From Variovorax sp. UMC13 (lineage in GTDB: Bacteria; Pseudomonadota; Gammaproteobacteria; Burkholderiales; Burkholderiaceae_C), in contig NZ_LZZW01000013.1 in NCBI RefSeq assembly GCF_014170375.1, forward strand, positions 1 to 64,000: a stretch of 64,000 nt of DNA. The letters run 5' to 3'. The notes beneath the pieces were generated by a model. That model saw only the letters and a list, made by a program, of their open reading frames with translations, was not told the DNA's origin and made no database searches. Below are positions 1 to 8,621 of the stretch, piece after piece (positions within the stretch are counted from its first letter, which is position 1; the number at the start of each line of letters is the position of its first letter). A program made the translations under genes and the position numbers.

Positions 1-138
1 GGGGGGAGGCAGGGCACCGGGGGCCGGAACATCCGGGCCGATAGAATTCATGACGATTTTAAGGGCCGCCGCGCCCTTCACCATGAACCCCCTATTTGTG
101 CCCACCTTGCCACGGCTGCCGCCCGCTTCGCTCCAGGG

Positions 139-825
139 ATGAAGCAGCTCGTGCTCGACATCGGTCTTTCGACCGTCCCCAGTCTGTCCGGCTTCTTCGC
201 CGGACCGAATGAGGCGGCCGTGCGTCACCTGCGTGTCTGGCTTGGCGAGGCGCATGTGCCGACCCTGCATTCCCCGGTGCCGACCTACCTGTGGGGCGAA
301 AGTGGCAGCGGCAAGACCCACCTGCTCGAATCGGTGCACAGCGCCTTGCGCGAGCAGGGCGCGCTGGTCGGCTGGATGAGCGCGACCACGCTGCATCCGC
401 CCGAGTTCGACGAGCGCTGGGGCGCGGTGGTGCTCGACGACGTGCACCTCTACACCGCGGTGCAGCAGCATGCGGCCTTCAACTGGTTCGTGAATGCGCA
501 GTCCCTGCAGCGGGGCGTGGTGGCGGCCGGGGCGCTGCCGCCGGCCGACCTGGCGCTGCGCGAAGACCTGCGCACCCGGCTCGGCTGGGGCCACGTGTTC
601 CACTTGCAGCTGCTCGACGAGGCCGAACGCCGCTCCGTGCTGCGCCAGGCCGCCGATGCGCGCGGCGTGCTGCTGAGCGACGAGGTGCTGGATTACATGC
701 TGCACCGCTTCAGCCGCGATCTGGGCAGCCTGATGGAGCTGCTCGATCATCTCGACGGCTATGCGCTGCAGACGCAGCGCGCGGTGACGATCCCGTTGAT
801 CCGATCGATGCTCGAAAACGAATGA
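139..825 (+). CDS. hda: DnaA regulatory inactivator Hda
   Basis: Hda is an AAA+ relative of DnaA that, with the DNA-loaded sliding clamp, stimulates hydrolysis of DnaA-ATP and so prevents over-initiation. The 228-residue product has the DnaA-like N-terminal AAA+ core only: a Walker A motif GESGSGKTHL near residue 55, a Walker B-like VVLDDVHLY near residue 97, and no DNA-binding domain IV, which separates it from DnaA. It lies 40 bp before pcnB and probably is co-transcribed with pcnB and folK; hda-pcnB neighbourhood is common in Burkholderiales. The ATG at 139 gives the normal family length. Confidence 0.9.
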   Translation: MKQLVLDIGLSTVPSLSGFFAGPNEAAVRHLRVWLGEAHVPTLHSPVPTYLWGESGSGKTHLLESVHSALREQGALVGWMSATTLHPPEFDERWGAVVLDDVHLYTAVQQHAAFNWFVNAQSLQRGVVAAGALPPADLALREDLRTRLGWGHVFHLQLLDEAERRSVLRQAADARGVLLSDEVLDYMLHRFSRDLGSLMELLDHLDGYALQTQRAVTIPLIRSMLENE

Positions 826-865
826 AGCCAACTGGGGCGCCATCCCGCGCCCGGACCCTCTCCCC

Positions 866-2461
866 ATGATCAAGACATTCATCGACAAACTGCTGGGCAA
901 GTCGGCCGGCGCGGGCGCCAGCGCCAAGTCGCGCTTCGGCAAGCGGCAGGAAGTGCCGGCCAGCGTGCACGGCATCGACCCGGCGCTGGTCGACGAGCGC
1001 GCCAAGAACGTGGTCACCACGCTGCAGCAGGCCGGCTACGAGGCCTATGTGGTGGGTGGCGCGGTGCGCGACCTGCTGCTGGGCCTGCGGCCCAAGGACT
1101 TCGACGTGGCGACCAACGCCACGCCCGAACAGGTCAAGGGCCTGTTCCGCCGCGCCTTCATCATCGGCCGGCGCTTCCGCATCGTGCACGTGGTCTACGG
1201 CCGCGGCCGCGAACACGAGGTGATCGAGGTCTCGACCTTCCGCGCCTACATGGACAACGCGGCGGCCGAGCAGGTCAAGGGCAACGAGCGCACCAGCAAG
1301 GGCGAGCTCGCGGGCATGACCCACGCGGTCGATTCGAGCGGCCGGGTGCTGCGCGACAACGTCTGGGGCCCGCAGGAGGAAGACGCGGCGCGCCGCGACT
1401 TCAGCGTGAACGCCATGTACTACGACCCGGCCAGCCAGATCGTGGTCGACTATCACAACGGCATCAAGGACGCCAAGAAGCTGGTGCTGCGCATGATCGG
1501 CGACCCGGTCACGCGCTACCGCGAAGACCCGGTGCGCATCATTCGCGCGATCCGCTTCTCGGCCAAGCTGGCCGCGCTGGGCTTCGAGATCGAGCCCAAG
1601 ACGGCCGCGCCGCTGATCGCCTCGAGCAAGCTCTTGGCCGACGTGCCGCAGAGCCGCCTGTTCGACGAGATGCTCAAGCTGCTGCAGACCGGCCATGCCA
1701 TCGCCACCATCGCCCAGCTGCGCAAGCTGGGCCTGGCCACCGGCATCTACCCGCTGCTCGACGTGGTGGTGGAGCGCGCCGACCAGCCCTTCGTCAAGGC
1801 GGCCCTGGCCGACACCGACCGCCGCGTGGCCGAAGGCAAGCCGGTGGCGCCCAGCTTCCTGCTGGCCTGCGTGCTGTGGGCCGACGTGCGCGACGGCTGG
1901 GCCCAGCGCCTCGAGGGCCGCCATGGCCAGCGCGGCCAGCCGGCCTTCCCGGCGCTGCAGGACGCGATCGACGACGTGTTCAACACCCGCATCGGCGACG
2001 TCTCGGGCCGCGGCAAGCTCGGCGGCGACATGCGCGAGATCTGGATGATGCAGCCGCGCTTCGACAAGCGCGTGGGCTCCACGCCCTACAGCCTGGTCGA
2101 GCAGGCGCGCTTCCGCGCCGCCTTCGACTTCATGCGGCTGCGCGCCGACGTGGGCGAGGTCGGCGAGGCGATTGCCGAGTGGTGGCAGGAATTCAGCACC
2201 GCCGACGACCTGCGCCGCCAGGACCTGCTCGACCAGGTGCGCGAGGAGGCCAAGGCGCCGGTGCGCACCCGCGTGCGGGCCCGCGCGCCGGCCGCGGCCG
2301 ATGCACCGGCCCCGCGCGAGGCGCCGGAGGCCGACGAGGCCGAGGCCGATGAGCGCTCGGCCGTGCCGCCCGATGGCGAGGCGCCGCGCAAGCGCCGCCG
2401 CCGCCGCAAGCCGCGTCCCGCCGGCGCGGGCGAAGGCGGCTCGGGCGCCGCCGACGCATGA
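866..2461 (+). CDS. pcnB: Polynucleotide adenylyltransferase (poly(A) polymerase I)
   Basis: This enzyme adds 3' poly(A) tails to RNA and promotes decay. The class-II nucleotidyltransferase head is visible: [20 protein letters not shown] near residues 65-85 carries the GG motif and the catalytic DxD, followed by [12 protein letters not shown] and the RIIRAIRF segment. The C-terminal 60 residues are Arg/Ala/Pro-rich and end in a run of arginines and lysines ([10 protein letters not shown]), as in PcnB rather than the CCA-adding enzyme, which is shorter. A CCA-adding activity cannot be excluded by eye but the basic tail argues for PcnB. Its stop overlaps the folK start (ATGA), showing translational coupling. 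Confidence 0.9.
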   Translation: MIKTFIDKLLGKSAGAGASAKSRFGKRQEVPASVHGIDPALVDERAKNVVTTLQQAGYEAYVVGGAVRDLLLGLRPKDFDVATNATPEQVKGLFRRAFIIGRRFRIVHVVYGRGREHEVIEVSTFRAYMDNAAAEQVKGNERTSKGELAGMTHAVDSSGRVLRDNVWGPQEEDAARRDFSVNAMYYDPASQIVVDYHNGIKDAKKLVLRMIGDPVTRYREDPVRIIRAIRFSAKLAALGFEIEPKTAAPLIASSKLLADVPQSRLFDEMLKLLQTGHAIATIAQLRKLGLATGIYPLLDVVVERADQPFVKAALADTDRRVAEGKPVAPSFLLACVLWADVRDGWAQRLEGRHGQRGQPAFPALQDAIDDVFNTRIGDVSGRGKLGGDMREIWMMQPRFDKRVGSTPYSLVEQARFRAAFDFMRLRADVGEVGEAIAEWWQEFSTADDLRRQDLLDQVREEAKAPVRTRVRARAPAAADAPAPREAPEADEAEADERSAVPPDGEAPRKRRRRRKPRPAGAGEGGSGAADA

Positions 2462-2913
2462 CCCTGGCCTTCGTCGCCATCGGTGCCAACCTGGGCGACG
2501 CGCAGGCCACGGTGCGCCAGGCGATGGCCGATCTCGCGGGCCTGCCGCACAGCCGTGTGAGCGCCCGCTCCTCGCTCTACCGCAGCGCGCCAGTCGACGC
2601 TAGCGGTCCGGACTTCATCAACGCGGTCGTGGCGCTCGAGACCGACCTGGCGCCCGAGGCGCTGCTGGACGCGCTCCAGCAGCTGGAGCTGCGCGCCGGG
2701 CGCGAGCGCCCCTACCGCAACGCCCCGCGCACGCTCGACCTGGACCTGCTGCGCCATGGCGACACCGTGATGCACAGCGCCACGCTGACGCTGCCGCATC
2801 CCCGCCTCGAGGAGCGCGCCTTCGTGCTGCTGCCGCTGGCCGAGGTGGCGCCAGGGCAGGTGAGCGCGGCCGCGCTGGCCCGGGTGGCCGACCAGGCGAT
2901 CCAGCGGCTCTGA
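2458..2913 (+). CDS. folK: 6-hydroxymethyl-7,8-dihydropterin pyrophosphokinase (HPPK)
   Basis: HPPK transfers pyrophosphate from ATP to hydroxymethyldihydropterin in folate synthesis. The 151-residue protein shows the family features: an N-terminal [29 protein letters not shown], and the signature [12 protein letters not shown] followed by [21 protein letters not shown]. Length is normal for a monofunctional HPPK. It overlaps the pcnB stop by four bases and is the last gene of the hda-pcnB-folK run; about 200 bp without a gene follow, starting with three copies of GTGCAC or TGCAC (about 2922-2946). Confidence 0.93.
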   Translation: MTLAFVAIGANLGDAQATVRQAMADLAGLPHSRVSARSSLYRSAPVDASGPDFINAVVALETDLAPEALLDALQQLELRAGRERPYRNAPRTLDLDLLRHGDTVMHSATLTLPHPRLEERAFVLLPLAEVAPGQVSAAALARVADQAIQRL

Positions 2914-3121
2914 AGCGTTTCGTGCACGTCCGTGCACAGCTGCACAGTGACTTACGCCACTTTCTAGTCCGAAAGTTCGCAAGCTGTTCAGGTAGCGTTA
3001 AGATAAGTAACCACAGACCGCGCGATCGGCAGTCAGGGCCCGCCCTTGACTTTGAAGTATTCCTAAAACAGTTGTCGAGCAGTTGCGTACGGGGTGCCAG
3101 GCAACCAGGAATAACTGTCGA

Positions 3122-4111
3122 ATGAAGATCTTGATTTACAGCTCGGTGTTTCATCCTGCCATCGGCGGCATCGAGAACCTCACGCTGTCGCTGGCCCAGG
3201 AGTTCGTGAAGTCCGGCCACGAGGTCAAGGTGGTCACCGAACAGGTCCAGAAGAAGAATGCCCCGCTGCCGGGCATCGAGGTCGTGCATGCTTCCAGCAA
3301 GTGGGCGCAGCTCAAGCTTTTCTTCTGGAGCGACGTGGTCTACATGCCCAACATCACCCTCAAGGGGGTCTGGCTGTTCCTGTTCAACCCCTTCAAGAAG
3401 TGGGTGGTGTCGCACAACGACTTCCACCTGATCAACTCCCATGGCCCCAAGGCCCGCCTGAAGAACATCGCGATCAAGGCCGCGGCGACCAACATCGCGG
3501 TGAGCCACAGCGTGGCGCGCGCCCTGACCGTCGATTCGACGGTGGTCTACAACTGCTACAAGGACGAGGTGTTCCGCCTCTACCCCGACGAGCCCCGGAA
3601 CATCGACTTCCTGTTCGTGGGCCGCCTGGTCTCGCAGAAGGGCTGCGAAATGCTGATCGAGGCCTGCAGCCGACTGCGCAAGCCTTTCCGGCTGAACATC
3701 GTCGGCCATGGCTTCGAGTACGAGGCACTGAACGCCAAGGTCCAGCGCCTGGGCCTGGACGACAGCATCGGCTTCCTGGGCTTCATGCGGGACGAGGAAC
3801 TGGCCAGGACCATGAACCGCCACCGCGTGATGATCGTGCCGTCGATGGGACCGGAAGGCTTCGGCATCGTCGCGCTCGAGGGCCTGGCCTGCGGCTGCAA
3901 GATGGTGGTGGCCGATGCGGGCGGGCTGGCGGAAGCGGTCGACGGCTTCGGCGAGGTCTTCCCCATGGGCGACGTCGATGCGCTCACCAAGCTTTTGCAG
4001 CAGGCGCTGGACGAGCGCGACAGCGACCCGATGTCGAACGCCAAGGCCGCGTACCTGCGCGACCGTTCCACCCGGAACGTGGCGCAGAAGTACCTGAACC
4101 TGTTCGCCTGA
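3122..4111 (+). CDS. GT4-family glycosyltransferase
   Basis: A cytoplasmic GT-B glycosyltransferase with an N-terminal acceptor domain beginning MKILIYSSVFHPAIGGIENL and a C-terminal nucleotide-sugar domain with LFVGRLVSQKGCEMLIEA and the retaining-GT4 signature GPEGFGIVALEGLACG, which contains the E-x7-E pair. The substrate cannot be told from sequence. A TTG start 39 bases upstream is open, but the ATG at 3122 begins exactly at the conserved first beta strand and has AGGAA about 15 bases upstream, so it is preferred. The next gene, 40 bp on, is a polysaccharide deacetylase-like protein; together they look like a small surface-glycan or exopolysaccharide unit. Confidence 0.85.
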   Translation: MKILIYSSVFHPAIGGIENLTLSLAQEFVKSGHEVKVVTEQVQKKNAPLPGIEVVHASSKWAQLKLFFWSDVVYMPNITLKGVWLFLFNPFKKWVVSHNDFHLINSHGPKARLKNIAIKAAATNIAVSHSVARALTVDSTVVYNCYKDEVFRLYPDEPRNIDFLFVGRLVSQKGCEMLIEACSRLRKPFRLNIVGHGFEYEALNAKVQRLGLDDSIGFLGFMRDEELARTMNRHRVMIVPSMGPEGFGIVALEGLACGCKMVVADAGGLAEAVDGFGEVFPMGDVDALTKLLQQALDERDSDPMSNAKAAYLRDRSTRNVAQKYLNLFA

Positions 4112-4151
4112 GCGGCGCCGCCGCGCTGCTCGTCACCCGGGACACGGACAC

Positions 4152-5315
4152 ATGTTTGCGCTCAAGAGCATCGAGGGCCTCCGCCTGCCGGAGAAGACGC
4201 TGTGCCTGACCTACGACGACGGCCCCGGGCCCGACAGCGCCGAGATCGGGCACTTCCTCCACGAACGGGGCGTTCGCGCGACCTTCTTCGTGGTGGGCAA
4301 GTTCGCGGTCGAGCACCCGGAGATCCTGGACCGGCTGCATGCCGACGGCCATCTGATCGGCAACCACACCTACGAGCATCCCGACCTGCCGTACTACGTC
4401 TCGGTGAACGGCGACGTGCGCGACCAGATCATCCGCACCAACACCGTCATCCAGAAGTACAACGCGGGCAAGCCGATCTATTTCCGGGCCACCTACGGCA
4501 AATGGTCGCCCGAGGTGGCGAAGGAGCTCAACGTCGACATCCGCAGTTCGTATCGGCACGTGGGCCCCATCTACTGGGACATCGCAGGCATCGACTGCCA
4601 TTACTGGAACCTGGGCAAATCGGTGGAGGAGACCGCCGAGGCCTACCTGGCGGACATCCAACAGAAGGGCCGGGGCGTGGTCGTGATGCACGACGGCACG
4701 GCCGACATGGACACCGTCGCGGCCAAGAGCCGCACGCTGGCGCTGACGCGGCTGCTCATCCCGCAGTTGCAGGCGCTGGGCTACCGCTTCGTCGGCCTCG
4801 ACGAGATCGACGATCCGCAGCTGACCTCGCCGGCCGCCGACACCTTCGGCCTCAAGGGGCAGAACGGCCGCTTCCTGCACTACGAGGATGCGGACACGGC
4901 CACCCTGAGCTGGTCGGGCGGCAGCGCCGGCGCGGACGGCAGCCAGTTCGTGCTCGAGCAGCGGCCCCGCGGCAAGGTGGCACTGCGCACGGCCCAGGGC
5001 CGCTACCTGCGTGTGGACCCCGATGCCGACGAGACGGTGCGGCTCAGCGAGAAGGCCGACGTCTATGCGCTGTTCGACAGCATTCCGGTCAGCGCGTCGG
5101 AGCTGATGCTGCGCTCCCACAACGGCAACTACCTGGCGGCGGAGAACCAGCGCGGCGGCCTGCTGCGGGCGAACGCGCCCTTCATGCGCCAGGCCTGGCG
5201 CATGGCCTACGTGCCCGGCACCGGCGCGCACATCCCGCCGGTGAGCCTGGCGCGCAGGCTGCAGAACTTCAAGAAGGCGGCCCTGTTCGTCAAGTCCAAA
5301 GTGCTCCAGTCCTGA
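4152..5315 (+). CDS. NodB-type polysaccharide deacetylase with a C-terminal beta-trefoil-like domain
   Basis: Residues about 10-220 are a NodB homology domain: TYDDGPGPD (motif 1 with the catalytic and metal aspartates, near residue 20), GNHTYEH (metal histidines), RATYGKW (motif 3) and GVVVMHDG (motif 5). No signal peptide is visible, so it is probably cytoplasmic, unusual for this fold. Residues about 235-360 contain repeats of the form FGLKGQNGRFLHYED, KVALRTAQGRYLRVD and MLRSHNGNYLAAEN, which resemble fascin/RICIN-type beta-trefoil units and may bind carbohydrate. The gene follows the glycosyltransferase by 40 bp and probably acts on the same glycan. The trefoil assignment is by pattern only. 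Confidence 0.8.
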   Translation: MFALKSIEGLRLPEKTLCLTYDDGPGPDSAEIGHFLHERGVRATFFVVGKFAVEHPEILDRLHADGHLIGNHTYEHPDLPYYVSVNGDVRDQIIRTNTVIQKYNAGKPIYFRATYGKWSPEVAKELNVDIRSSYRHVGPIYWDIAGIDCHYWNLGKSVEETAEAYLADIQQKGRGVVVMHDGTADMDTVAAKSRTLALTRLLIPQLQALGYRFVGLDEIDDPQLTSPAADTFGLKGQNGRFLHYEDADTATLSWSGGSAGADGSQFVLEQRPRGKVALRTAQGRYLRVDPDADETVRLSEKADVYALFDSIPVSASELMLRSHNGNYLAAENQRGGLLRANAPFMRQAWRMAYVPGTGAHIPPVSLARRLQNFKKAALFVKSKVLQS

Positions 5316-5366
5316 GCCTGCGGTGCGCCTGCAACAGGCCTCCCGGCGCGGCCCTTACACTCCCGG

Positions 5367-5395
5367 GTGTCACAAAATCGTCATCACAGTGACAT
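5367..5395 (+). promoter_or_regulatory. Possible Pho box upstream of the DUF47-Pit operon
   Basis: Three 7-base units, GTGTCAC (5367-5373), TCGTCAT (5378-5384) and GTGACAT (5389-5395), repeat every 11 bases with 4-base spacers, the spacing of PhoB half-sites (consensus CTGTCAT). They end 25 bp before the DUF47 start. Individual matches are imperfect (5 of 7 in the first two units). Confidence 0.45.
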
Positions 5396-5420
5396 CCGTA
5401 CTGTTTAAGGAGCCAACGTC

Positions 5421-6065
5421 ATGTTCGGCAAGCTGCTGCCCCGAGAGGGCAATTTTTTTGAGATGTTCAACCAGCACGCCGAGCGCATCGTCGAGGCCGC
5501 GCGTGCATTCGAGAACCTGGTCACCAACTACAACGACGTCCATCTGCGCGAGCAGTACAACCGCGACGTGGACAACGCCGAGCGCGCGGCCGACCGCGTC
5601 ACGCACGACGTCAACCGGCTGATCCACAAGACCTTCATCACGCCCATCGACCGCGAGCAGATCCACAAGCTCATCAACACGATGGACGACGTGGCCGACC
5701 TGATCCAGGACTCGGCCGAGACCATGGCGCTGTACGACGTCCGCCACATGACCGACGAGATCGTGCGCCTCACCACGCTGAGCGTGAAGTGCTGCGACCG
5801 CCTCAAGGACGCCGTCAAGTTCCTCGGCAAGATCGCCGATCCGGCGGTGGCCGAGGCCGTGCTCAAGACCTGCGAGGAGATCGACCGCCTCGAGTCCGAT
5901 GCCGACCGCGTGATGCGCAGCGCCATGAGCAAGCTGTTCCGCGAGGAGCCCGACGTGCGCGAGGTCATCAAGCTCAAGGCCATCTACGAGCTGCTCGAGA
6001 CCATCACCGACAAGTGCGAGGACGTCGCCAACGTGATCGAGGGCATCGTCCTCGAGAACTCCTGA
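5421..6065 (+). CDS. DUF47 (PhoU-like) phosphate-transport accessory protein
   Basis: A 214-residue, nearly all-helical cytoplasmic protein of the DUF47/PhoU-like family, which is regularly encoded directly in front of Pit phosphate transporters and is thought to modulate them. The start MFGKLLPREGNFFEMFNQHAE and the central DRxxIHKLINTMDDVADLIQD are typical of the family; the fold is two three-helix bundles. A good ribosome site (AAGGAG) precedes the ATG. The gap to pit is 13 bp, so the two are an operon. The upstream direct repeats look like a Pho box, so expression may respond to phosphate. Confidence 0.9.
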   Translation: MFGKLLPREGNFFEMFNQHAERIVEAARAFENLVTNYNDVHLREQYNRDVDNAERAADRVTHDVNRLIHKTFITPIDREQIHKLINTMDDVADLIQDSAETMALYDVRHMTDEIVRLTTLSVKCCDRLKDAVKFLGKIADPAVAEAVLKTCEEIDRLESDADRVMRSAMSKLFREEPDVREVIKLKAIYELLETITDKCEDVANVIEGIVLENS

Positions 6066-6078
6066 CACGCGGGGGCTC

Positions 6079-7083
6079 ATGGCAACCGTACAGGTAGGCC
6101 TGTGGGTCGTGGTGCTGCTGGTGCTGCTGGCAATCGCCTTCGACTTCATGAACGGCTTCCACGACGCGGCGAACTCGATCGCCACCGTGGTCTCGACAGG
6201 GGTGCTCAAACCCGCGCAGGCGGTGGCTTTCGCCGCCTTCTTCAATCTGCTGGCGATCTTCGTCTTCCACCTGAGCGTGGCGGCGACCGTGGGCAAGGGC
6301 ATCGTGCAGCCGGGCGTCGTCGACGTGCACGTGGTGTTCGGCGCGCTCATCGGCGCGATCACCTGGAACCTCGTGACCTGGTACTACGGCATCCCCAGCA
6401 GCTCCTCGCATGCGCTGATCGGCGGCATCGTGGGCGCGGTGATGGCCAAGTCCGGCGCCAGCGCGCTGGTGGCCGGCGGCATCTGGAAGACCGTGGCCTT
6501 CATCTTCGTGTCGCCACTGCTGGGCTTCCTGCTCGGCTCGCTGATGATGGTGGTGGTGGCCTGGGTCTGCCGGCGCGCCACGCCCTCGCGCGTGGACCGC
6601 TGGTTCCGCCGGCTGCAGCTGGTGTCCGCGGGGGCCTACAGCCTGGGCCACGGCGGCAACGACGCGCAGAAGACCATCGGCATCATCTGGATGCTGCTGA
6701 TCGCGACCGGCCATTCGGCCACCGACGCGCCGCCCACCTGGACCATCATCAGCTGCTATGCGGCGATCGCGCTGGGCACCATGTTCGGCGGCTGGCGCAT
6801 CGTGAAGACCATGGGCCAGAAGATCACCAAGCTCAAGCCCGTGGGCGGCTTCTGTGCCGAGACCGGCGGCGCGCTGACGCTGTTCCTGGCCACCGGCCTG
6901 GGCATCCCGGTGTCGACCACCCACACCATCACCGGCGCCATCGTCGGCGTGGGCTCGGTGCAGCGCGCGAGCGCGGTGCGCTGGGGCGTGGCGGGCAACA
7001 TCGTCTGGGCCTGGATCTTCACCATCCCGGCCGCGGCCTTCGTGGCGGCGATCGCCTACTGGGTGAGCCTGCAGATCTTCTGA
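6079..7083 (+). CDS. pit: Low-affinity inorganic phosphate transporter (PiT family)
   Basis: An inner-membrane H+/metal-phosphate symporter. The 334-residue protein has about ten hydrophobic segments and both PiT signature motifs: FDFMNGFHDAANSIATVVSTGVL near the N-terminus and SLGHGGNDAQKTIGIIWM in the second half, plus YGIPSSSSHALIGG and GIPVSTTHTITGAI, the paired repeats of the inverted-repeat fold. It is the second gene of the DUF47-pit operon. A strong GC hairpin follows the stop, before the convergent epoxide hydrolase gene. Confidence 0.93.
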   Translation: MATVQVGLWVVVLLVLLAIAFDFMNGFHDAANSIATVVSTGVLKPAQAVAFAAFFNLLAIFVFHLSVAATVGKGIVQPGVVDVHVVFGALIGAITWNLVTWYYGIPSSSSHALIGGIVGAVMAKSGASALVAGGIWKTVAFIFVSPLLGFLLGSLMMVVVAWVCRRATPSRVDRWFRRLQLVSAGAYSLGHGGNDAQKTIGIIWMLLIATGHSATDAPPTWTIISCYAAIALGTMFGGWRIVKTMGQKITKLKPVGGFCAETGGALTLFLATGLGIPVSTTHTITGAIVGVGSVQRASAVRWGVAGNIVWAWIFTIPAAAFVAAIAYWVSLQIF

Positions 7084-7096
7084 GGCCCGTCCGCGC

Positions 7097-7120
7097 CGCG
7101 CCGACCGCCGCGTCGGCGCG
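7097..7120. terminator. Hairpin between convergent genes
   Basis: CGCGCCGAC (7097-7105) pairs with GTCGGCGCG (7112-7120) across a 6-base loop, between the stops of pit (7083) and the epoxide hydrolase gene (7129). There is no clear T-run on either strand, so it may be a transcription barrier or processing signal rather than a classical intrinsic terminator. Confidence 0.45.
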
Positions 7121-7128
7121 ATGCGCCT

Positions 7129-8463
7129 TCAGCCCTTCGCGCCGCGCAAGGACCTGAACCCCGCGCGCAACTCCGCCGCGAAGACCGCCGGCTGCTCCCA
7201 CGCGGCGAAGTGGCCGCCCTTGCCGAGCCTGTTGTAGTAGGCGAGCCGGGGGTAGGCGCGCTCGGTCCAGCTGCGCGGCGCGGTGTAGATCTCGTCGGGG
7301 AAGGCGCTCACCGCGACGGGAATGGCGACCCCCTTCGGCGCGAAGAAGGGCAGCTTGCTTTCCCAGTACAGGCGCGCGGAGGACACGCCGGTGTTCGTGA
7401 ACCAGTAGAGCGAGATGTTGTCCAGGATGTCGTTGCGCGTCAGCCCTTCGGACTGGCCCGCGAAGACGCGCGAGATGAGGCCGTAGCTGCGCGCATCGTG
7501 GTCCAGCATCCAGGCCGCGAGGCCGATCGGCGAATCGTCGATGGCATAGAGCGTCTGCGGGCGCTTGCTCATCTCCTGCGCATAGGCCAGGCCGTGCTGG
7601 TAGAAGAAGGCGAGCTGCTCGTAGGCATTGCGCTCGTCGGCCGACAGGCCCGCCGGCGCGGGCGCCGCGGCCTGCAGCGCCGCGGCGATCTCTTCCGGGA
7701 TCGTGGCGGGCATGTTGGTGTGGATGCCGGCCAGCGCCGGCGGCGCCAGCAAGGCCATCTGCTCGGTGACCGCATTGCCCCAGTCGCCACCCTGCGCCGC
7801 ATAGCGCGTGTAGCCCAGTCGCTCCATCAGCACGATCCAGGCGCGCGCGATGCGGACCGGGTCCCAGCCGAGGGTGGTCGGCTTGCCCGAGAAGCCATGG
7901 CCGGGCAGCGAGGGGATCACCACGTCGAACGCGTCCGAGGCCTCGCCGCCGTGCGCGGTCGGGTCGGTCAACGGGCCGATGATCTTCAACTGCTCGACGA
8001 TCGAGCCAGGCCACCCGTGCGTGACGATGACCGGCAACGCGTTCGGATGCTTCGAGCGCACGTGGATGAAATGGATGTCCACCCCGTCGATCGTGGTCAT
8101 GAACTGGGGCAGGGCGTTGAGCTTCGCCTCGAACTGGCGCCAGTCGTGGTTGGCGTGCCAATGGCGCGCGAGTTCGCGCATGGTCGCGAGCTGCACGCCC
8201 TGCGTCGCATCCGCCACCAGTTCCGGCGAAGGCCACTTGGTCGCGGCGATCCGGCGGTGCAGGTCGGCGATCTCGGCCTGCGGAACATGCACGCTGAACG
8301 GGCGGATGCGCGCATCGGCGCCGGCTTCCCGGTGGGCATAGGCACCGGCCGAGGCCGTTGCCTGTGCCGGAAGGGCGAAGGCCGCGGGGCCGGCGGCAAG
8401 CACGGACGCGGCAAGGAAACGGCGCCGGGACGGCACGGACGTTTGCGGATGATCGAGGGGCAT
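7129..8463 (-). CDS. Tat-exported epoxide hydrolase (alpha/beta hydrolase)
   Basis: A 444-residue alpha/beta hydrolase. The N-terminus carries a twin-arginine signal (SRRRFLAASVLAAG, ending AQA), so export folded to the periplasm is expected. After it comes the epoxide-hydrolase N-terminal domain (IRPFSVHVPQAEIADLHRRI) and then the hydrolase core: the oxyanion motif HGWPGS, the nucleophile elbow GGDWGN, and the late GHFAAWE with the catalytic histidine. The ATG at 8463 is chosen because it gives the Tat signal directly; the frame stays open far upstream without a plausible start. It lies downstream of two Bug receptors, but 158 bp away, so operon membership is uncertain. Substrate unknown. 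Confidence 0.85.
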   Translation of the reverse strand: MPLDHPQTSVPSRRRFLAASVLAAGPAAFALPAQATASAGAYAHREAGADARIRPFSVHVPQAEIADLHRRIAATKWPSPELVADATQGVQLATMRELARHWHANHDWRQFEAKLNALPQFMTTIDGVDIHFIHVRSKHPNALPVIVTHGWPGSIVEQLKIIGPLTDPTAHGGEASDAFDVVIPSLPGHGFSGKPTTLGWDPVRIARAWIVLMERLGYTRYAAQGGDWGNAVTEQMALLAPPALAGIHTNMPATIPEEIAAALQAAAPAPAGLSADERNAYEQLAFFYQHGLAYAQEMSKRPQTLYAIDDSPIGLAAWMLDHDARSYGLISRVFAGQSEGLTRNDILDNISLYWFTNTGVSSARLYWESKLPFFAPKGVAIPVAVSAFPDEIYTAPRSWTERAYPRLAYYNRLGKGGHFAAWEQPAVFAAELRAGFRSLRGAKG

Positions 8464-8621
8464 GGCGAGCTTCCTGTCTGGAGATACGGTGGGAATGCAT
8501 GGATTAGATGCAGTCGATGTATCTGCCATGTGTGAAAACCCGGCCGATTTGCGTTCGCGTGTACCCCGGCCGCCATGCGATACGCGGCGACACAAATCCG
8601 CAGGCCGGTCGACCGGCCGCT

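Noticed and set aside
3083..3121. Upstream TTG extension of the glycosyltransferase
   Set aside because: Adds 13 residues that do not fit the GT4 start; the ATG at 3122 is the natural beginning.
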